From a candidate division WOR-1 bacterium RIFOXYB2_FULL_36_35 (GTDB taxonomy: Bacteria; Margulisbacteria; WOR-1; XYC2-FULL-46-14; XYC2-FULL-37-10): a DNA stretch of 64,000 nucleotides. Positions 59,936 through 64,000 of this stretch are shown in pieces. The notes beneath the pieces were generated by a model, which was not told the origin of the DNA, searched no databases, and saw only the letters and a list, made by a program, of their open reading frames with translations. Where the stretch lies: assembly GCA_001771505.1 (NCBI GenBank), contig MEUA01000017.1:1-64000 (forward strand), given 5' to 3'. The stretch's first letter is position 1; every line of letters starts with the position of its first letter. Position numbers and translations under genes: made by a program.

Positions 59936-60152
59936 CTTCGATTATTTACGTCAGGGAACTGTTGCGTAATGGTCATTCCCGTGAAAACGGGAATCTATTT
60001 CTCAAAAAACAAGATGGATCCCCGCTTTCGCGGGGATGACAAATTGCAAAAACTATCATTACGCAACAAGGCCGTCAGGATCAATAACCAACAAATATTT
60101 ACTCGAGGTATTAACCCCGATTATCCTAATTGGAGTTTATAATCGGGGTTAA
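59933..60152. mobile_element. Composite: CCCCGATTATT element split by MITE M2, then a further palindrome
   Basis: The left piece 59933-59955 (TTAACTTCGATTATTTACGTCAGG in substance) and the right piece 60073-60110 (CGTCAGGATCAATAACC...ACTCGAGGTA) together match the interior of the elements at 47323 and 57003. MITE M2 lies between them. A palindrome bounded by TTAA follows at 60111-60152. Confidence 0.85.
59956..60072. mobile_element. GGGNYTGTTG-type MITE, copy M2, with 7-bp target duplication
   Basis: Perfect inner inverted repeats TGTTGCGTAATG (59960-59971) and CATTACGCAACA (60057-60068). CGTCAGG is duplicated on both sides (59949-59955 and 60073-60079). Interior: TTCCCGTGAAAACGGGAA hairpin, then the ATCCCCGCTTTCGCGGGGAT hairpin. 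It is 117 bp, equal to M1 less M1's inserted palindrome. Confidence 0.92.
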
Positions 60153-60179
60153 TTTACATGACTAAAAATCTGGAATGCA

Positions 60180-61502
60180 TTAACCGCTTATTGCTATATT
60201 GTTAATTAAAAGGGTGGGGCTTCCTAGGTTTGAAGAGGAGGGGAAAAATTCTAAATCGTCACCTATCGTTTCGATTGAATTTAATAGCTCAAGTAGGTTT
60301 CCGGCGATTGTTATTCCCCGAACAGGAAATGTTTTTTCTCCGTTTTCTATCATTATGCCTGCGGCTCCGATTGAAAAGTCTCCGGAAATAGGGTTGATGG
60401 TATGCATTCCCATAACACGTGTTACAAATAATCCATTTTTGATTTTAGATATAATTTCTTGAGGGCCTATTTCTCCCTCTTTTATAAAAATATTAGTCGG
60501 CGCCACATCGGGGAGAAATTTATAGGATGCCCTTTTCCCGTTGCCTGTTGATTGTTTCCCTTCTTTTTTTGCTGTGTAATTATTGTGCAAAAATTGTATA
60601 AGTTTCCCGCTTTCAACCAGAATTGTTTCTTGTGTGGGAGTCCCTTCATCATCAAAAGGGCTGCTGCTTAATCCGTTTTTCATTTTCCCATCATCAATAA
60701 TATGTAAAATAGAAGAACCAATATTTTGGTTCATTTTTTTCGCTAAAAGGGATTTCCCTTTTTGCGCTTCATCTGCGGAAAACAAATGAGAGATTGCTTC
60801 AAGTAATTGCGCTCCAACTTTAGGGTCAAAAACAAGAGGGATTTTTTGCGGGGATATTGTTTTTGCATTTAAAAGTTCACATGCTTTTTTGGCCGCATTT
60901 GTTCCTACTTCTTCACTTAAATTTTTATCTATATCTTTTATGATTTTAAAATAAGATCCACTTTCTTGCATTCCGTTTTCTTCTGCTATTATGTCGCACA
61001 TAAGGCCATAATAGTTGGCATTGTAAGATGAATTGATGCCATTTGAATTTATAATTGTTGTTTTTGTTTGGGTCTCGATATAAGATGTTTTTTCTGTTTT
61101 TTTAATCCTTTTGTCTTGTTTGTATGCAAATTCTTCTGTTTTTAGTGCTAAAGTTATTTTATCCTGAGTTGCAAGTTCTTCTATCTCTCTATTATAGGTT
61201 TTAATATTTTTAAATTCTTTTGGTAACAGAGAAATTGTTTGATTTTTATCTTCATGGCTGTTTTCCGCGTTTGATATGGCTTCTTCCAAGATTGTTTCAA
61301 GATCATCTTCATCAAAATTAGTTGTATAGGCAAAGCCCATCTTATTGTTTTTTATTACACGAAAGGAAATGCCGCCTTCATAGGAGTTGTCCATTGATTC
61401 AATGTGACCGTTTAAAATATCTATGGATGTCAAGTAAGATACTGTTTTAAATATTTCTATTTCTGACTCTTTTTGCTTTGCTAATGTTAATAGCTTTTCC
61501 AT
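60180..61502 (-). CDS. pmbA: TldE/PmbA family protein
   Basis: 440 residues of the TldD/TldE family. The absence of an HExxxH zinc motif and the order of blocks (DNSYEGGISFRVIKNNKMGFAYTTN, VFDPKVGAQLLEAISHLFSADEAQKGKSLL, SSSPFDDEGTPTQETILVESGKL, RVMGMHTINPISGDFSIGAAGIMIENGE) identify it as TldE (PmbA), the partner that shapes the TldD protease. No tldD is in the window. The start is 3 nt from the pta stop on the same strand, so pta and pmbA are probably co-transcribed. Confidence 0.94.
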   Translation of the reverse strand: MEKLLTLAKQKESEIEIFKTVSYLTSIDILNGHIESMDNSYEGGISFRVIKNNKMGFAYTTNFDEDDLETILEEAISNAENSHEDKNQTISLLPKEFKNIKTYNREIEELATQDKITLALKTEEFAYKQDKRIKKTEKTSYIETQTKTTIINSNGINSSYNANYYGLMCDIIAEENGMQESGSYFKIIKDIDKNLSEEVGTNAAKKACELLNAKTISPQKIPLVFDPKVGAQLLEAISHLFSADEAQKGKSLLAKKMNQNIGSSILHIIDDGKMKNGLSSSPFDDEGTPTQETILVESGKLIQFLHNNYTAKKEGKQSTGNGKRASYKFLPDVAPTNIFIKEGEIGPQEIISKIKNGLFVTRVMGMHTINPISGDFSIGAAGIMIENGEKTFPVRGITIAGNLLELLNSIETIGDDLEFFPSSSNLGSPTLLINNIAISG

Positions 61503-61505
61503 TTT

Positions 61506-62501
61506 TTATAGGGCCTGGATTGCTGTTATTACTGTTATATTGATAATGTCTTCTACTGAGCAACCTCGTGATAAGTCGTTCACAGGTTTTTTTGTCCCTT
61601 GAAATATAGGGCCTAAAGCTACAGCTCCGGCTAACCTTTGGGTTAATTTGTAGCTTATGTTCCCTGCATCAAGATCAGGGAATATCAAAACATTTGCTGT
61701 CCCAGCGACGGGGCTTTCCGGAGATTTTTTATTTGCTATCGATTTAATCAAGGCTGCGTCTGCTTGTAGTGGTCCGTCAATAAGTAGATCTTCATTCATT
61801 TTTTTGGCTATTTGTGTGGCATTTGTTACCTTGTCAACATCAGGATGGTTGGCAGATCCCATAGTTGAGAAAGATAGCATGGCTACTTGAGGCGTTGTTC
61901 CTATTAATTTTGAGAAAGACTCAGCTGTTTGTATCGCGATTTGAGCTAATTCTTGCGAGGTAGGGTTTGGCATAACACCGCAATCAGCGTAAAACAAAAG
62001 TCCTTCTTCTCCAAATTCTTTATTTTGCAAAAGCATAACAAAAAAACTTGATATTATGGAGCTGTTTTCTTTTGTTCCGACGCATTGAATTGCTGCTTTT
62101 ATTGTATGTGATGTTGGATGGTTAGCGCCGGATACCATGCCATCTGCTTCCCCGCAATCTACAAGCATGCCGGCAAAAAAAGGATAATCTGTGGTTAATA
62201 TTTCATAAGCCTTTTCTTCTGTCATTCCTTTTTTTTCAAGTTTAATCTGAAATTTTCTTGCAAATTCTTTGATCCTTGGATAGTTTGCAGGAACTATGAA
62301 CTCAATGCCTGTTAAGTCTATGTTGTTTGCCGCAGCATTTTCTTTAATTTTGTTTTCGTCACCAATTAAAATTATTTTTGCCAATCGGCTTTTCGTTATA
62401 AGCTCTGAAGCTTTTAATATTCTAATATCTTCTGATTCGGGGAGGGCTATTTTTTTTGTTGATCGTTTAGCTTTATTCCAAATGTCTTGTATGAAATCCA
62501 T
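61506..62501 (-). CDS. pta: Phosphate acetyltransferase
   Basis: 331 residues, the short Pta form (catalytic PTA_PTB domain only, no N-terminal P-loop part). Motifs: KIALPESEDIRILKASE, ADGMVSGANHPTSHTIKAA, MLSFSTMGSANHPDVDKV and NVLIFPDLDAGNISYKL. It interconverts acetyl-CoA and acetyl phosphate; with ackA (not seen) it would yield ATP from the acetyl-CoA made by PorGDAB. It is first in a unit with pmbA. Confidence 0.96.
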   Translation of the reverse strand: MDFIQDIWNKAKRSTKKIALPESEDIRILKASELITKSRLAKIILIGDENKIKENAAANNIDLTGIEFIVPANYPRIKEFARKFQIKLEKKGMTEEKAYEILTTDYPFFAGMLVDCGEADGMVSGANHPTSHTIKAAIQCVGTKENSSIISSFFVMLLQNKEFGEEGLLFYADCGVMPNPTSQELAQIAIQTAESFSKLIGTTPQVAMLSFSTMGSANHPDVDKVTNATQIAKKMNEDLLIDGPLQADAALIKSIANKKSPESPVAGTANVLIFPDLDAGNISYKLTQRLAGAVALGPIFQGTKKPVNDLSRGCSVEDIINITVITAIQAL

Positions 62502-62576
62502 TTTTCCCTTCTTTCTTTGTTTTTTGATCCCTTGAATTACTTTAAGGGCCTTTCTCTCTTTTGTTGTTATTGTATT

Positions 62577-63209
62577 TTATGTAAGAGCTTTTTGCAAATC
62601 TTCTTTAGTATATATCCCTTTATCTCTTAAAAAAGGGATCATTTTCATCCATAATTGATAGGTTGTTTCAACGTCTCCCAACGCCCGATGCTGGTTTAAA
62701 CCTTTAATCCCGAAATAGGATGCGACGGTGTGTAATTTGTGGTTAGAAAGGTTAATAAGATATTTTCTTGATAATTTAAGAGTGCAAATGAGGATGTTGG
62801 AGAATTTTTTTTTGCTGTGATGTTTTAAAAAAGGGATATCAAAATCCGTGTTATGCGCGACAAGCATATCATCTTCTATAAAACTTAAAAACTTAGGGGC
62901 TATTTCCTCTATTTTTGGATGCTCTGCTACCATTTCTTGGTTTATTCCTGTCAGTTGTTCAATTTGCGGGCTGATTTGAGATTTTGGATTAATCAGGTGG
63001 TTAAAAATATCTTTTATCTCTCCATTTTCTATTTTAAGCGCGCCTATTTCTATTATTTCGTTTATTGACGGATCAAGTCCTGTGGTTTCTATATCTACAA
63101 TAACATATTTTTCTTTTTCAAGTTGAACTATATGTTCCCTGGCTCTAGAAAGAAAAGGAAAAAGTTTTTCCAATCTTTGAAATTCTCTGTCTTCAAGTAG
63201 ATCTTGCAT
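62577..63209 (-). CDS. DnaQ-like 3'-5' exonuclease (DEDDh)
   Basis: 210 residues. Exo I motif VDIETTGLDP near 40 (D-x-E), Exo II HNTDFDIPFLKHH, and Exo III HRALGDVETTYQLW show a complete DEDDh active site. It resembles the epsilon subunit or the PolC/DinG-type proofreading domain, but stands without a polymerase gene. An N-terminal 30-residue helical stretch precedes the fold. It begins 8 nt after the RluB-type gene. A TATAAT lies 7 nt before its ATG, inside the end of that gene. Confidence 0.92.
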   Translation of the reverse strand: MQDLLEDREFQRLEKLFPFLSRAREHIVQLEKEKYVIVDIETTGLDPSINEIIEIGALKIENGEIKDIFNHLINPKSQISPQIEQLTGINQEMVAEHPKIEEIAPKFLSFIEDDMLVAHNTDFDIPFLKHHSKKKFSNILICTLKLSRKYLINLSNHKLHTVASYFGIKGLNQHRALGDVETTYQLWMKMIPFLRDKGIYTKEDLQKALT

Positions 63210-63217
63210 AAATTAAA

Positions 63218-63955
63218 TTATACGATGTCTGTCAAATTTTGTTTAATTATATTTCTTTTGGGGGTCAAAAAGTTTTTTGAGGAAAAATATTCATATTCTC
63301 CGGGAGACAAAGTTCCAAGTGTTATATTTTCGATTCTAACTCTTTTTAAAGTGATTACATTGTTTTTGACTGCCGATACCATTTTTCTGATCTGTCTTTT
63401 TTTCCCTTCTCTTAGGATAATATTAAATTTTTTATTGGTGATTGTTTTTAACTTTGTTGGGAGTGTTTTTCTCCCATCTATTATAATTCCGTCCTCAAGT
63501 TTTTTGATTTCCTGATCAGACAATTCTTTTTCAACTGTAACCTCATATTCTTTTTCATGTTCATATCTTGGATGCATTAGTTTGTGTGCAAGTTTTCCGT
63601 CATTTGTGAGGATTATTAATCCTTCAGATTCTTTATCAAGGCGACCTACGGGATATAGCCGGGCAGGGATATTTTTTATAAGATCAAGTACTGTTCTTTC
63701 TCCGGTATGTCTTTTGCATGAACTTATGTATCCTTTTGGTTTATAAAGTTTTATGTAGATTTTCTCTTCCTGTTTTTGAATATTTTTGTTATCAATTATA
63801 ATTTTGTCTTTAGATGGGTCTATTTTTGATCCCAGTTTTTTTATGATTTCTCCGTTTACTTTTACTTTGCCGGAGGTAATAAGTTTTTCCGCTCCTCTTC
63901 GCGAGGCTATTCCGCATTCGGCAATATATTTTTGAAGACGTACTTCTTGTGGCAT
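63218..63955 (-). CDS. RsuA/RluB-family rRNA pseudouridine synthase
   Basis: 245 residues. An N-terminal S4 RNA-binding domain (1-60: RLQKYIAECGIASRRGAEKLITSGKVKVNG) precedes the catalytic domain with YKPKGYISS, the active-site Asp in VGRLDKESEGLIILTNDG near 112, YEVTVEKELS and LREGKKRQIRKM. Length fits RluB or RsuA; the rRNA target cannot be told. Its ATG overlaps the stop (TAATG) of a gene entering from beyond the window. Confidence 0.94.
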   Translation of the reverse strand: MPQEVRLQKYIAECGIASRRGAEKLITSGKVKVNGEIIKKLGSKIDPSKDKIIIDNKNIQKQEEKIYIKLYKPKGYISSCKRHTGERTVLDLIKNIPARLYPVGRLDKESEGLIILTNDGKLAHKLMHPRYEHEKEYEVTVEKELSDQEIKKLEDGIIIDGRKTLPTKLKTITNKKFNIILREGKKRQIRKMVSAVKNNVITLKRVRIENITLGTLSPGEYEYFSSKNFLTPKRNIIKQNLTDIV

Positions 63956-64000
63956 TAAGGTTTGTCTAACTCACGGACTTTTTGAATAAAACCCAAAGCA
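63955..64000 (-). CDS. C-terminal end of an upstream gene (partial)
   Basis: The reverse-strand frame ALGFIQKVRELDKP-stop ends at TAA 63957-63955, overlapping the next ATG by 1 base as TAATG. scpB often occupies this place upstream of rluB, but 14 residues do not allow identification. Confidence 0.4.
   Translation of the reverse strand, partial: ALGFIQKVRELDKP

Noticed and set aside
60180-61502. Active TldD protease
   Set aside because: No HExxxH zinc motif; the sequence order matches the TldE/PmbA partner.
63183-63209. Independent leaderless promoter for the DnaQ-like gene
   Set aside because: TATAAT lies 7 nt before the ATG but inside the end of the upstream gene, 8 nt away in the same operon, with no -35 at the right distance; it may be chance.

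Overview
The window is a 64 kb piece of an AT-rich bacterial chromosome, densely coded on both strands. LpxD, a Skp/OmpH chaperone and an N-terminal SLH-domain porin point to a diderm with LPS and an SLH-anchored outer membrane. A four-subunit pyruvate:ferredoxin oxidoreductase, Pta, and a rubredoxin plus flavodiiron pair point to an anaerobe. A plastid Ycf45/SpoIIIAA-like R3H ATPase next to HU fits a relative of Cyanobacteria, such as Margulisbacteria or Saganbacteria (WOR-1). This placement is inferred from gene content only.

Layout: 1-3.1 kb is the N-terminal part of a giant orphan protein on the minus strand. 3.2-14.3 kb holds srkA, rpsO-pnp, a lipoprotein, rplU-rpmA, proB-proA, nadD and an M16 peptidase. 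15-24.5 kb holds a Yip1-like membrane protein, porGDAB, HU, the R3H ATPase, an AI-2E-type permease, nadB and rsmH. 24.6-33.6 kb is an accessory stretch of membrane-anchored paralogues and orphan genes around trpC and lpxD-skp. 33.7-38.8 kb holds apgM-cvpA-purE, a homocitrate-synthase-like enzyme, a GlmU-like uridylyltransferase and a methyltransferase. 39-47.2 kb holds a putative membrane glycosyltransferase pair, two giant 7TM-GAF sensors (one with a histidine kinase core) and an RseC-like protein. 47.4-54.8 kb holds a flavin reductase-like protein, tRNA-Leu, tRNA-Gly, rubredoxin-fprA, polX and a DJ-1/PfpI protein. 54.9-64 kb holds the SLH porin, a short biotin ligase, a SemiSWEET, a lipoprotein, a YgjP-type protease, tldE/pmbA, pta, a DnaQ-like exonuclease and an RluB/RsuA enzyme.

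The unusual content is mostly between genes. There are at least 15 dispersed copies of a palindrome CCCCGATT...AATCGGGG, often bounded by TTAA; longer 79-88 bp elements built from the same arms; a GGGNYTGTTG-ended miniature element family with 5-7 bp target duplications; and a large two-copy hairpin whose stems differ but stay paired. These elements are nested in one another, so their insertion and target sites can be read directly, and several supply or touch stop codons of genes. Twelve genes have an (extended) -10 box only 6-9 nt before the start codon and no Shine-Dalgarno, which implies leaderless mRNAs beside normal SD-led genes. Three orphan proteins share a divergent N-terminal domain with a KxxSF...GFP pattern. 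I recognise no defence system, CRISPR array, prophage or transposase gene here.
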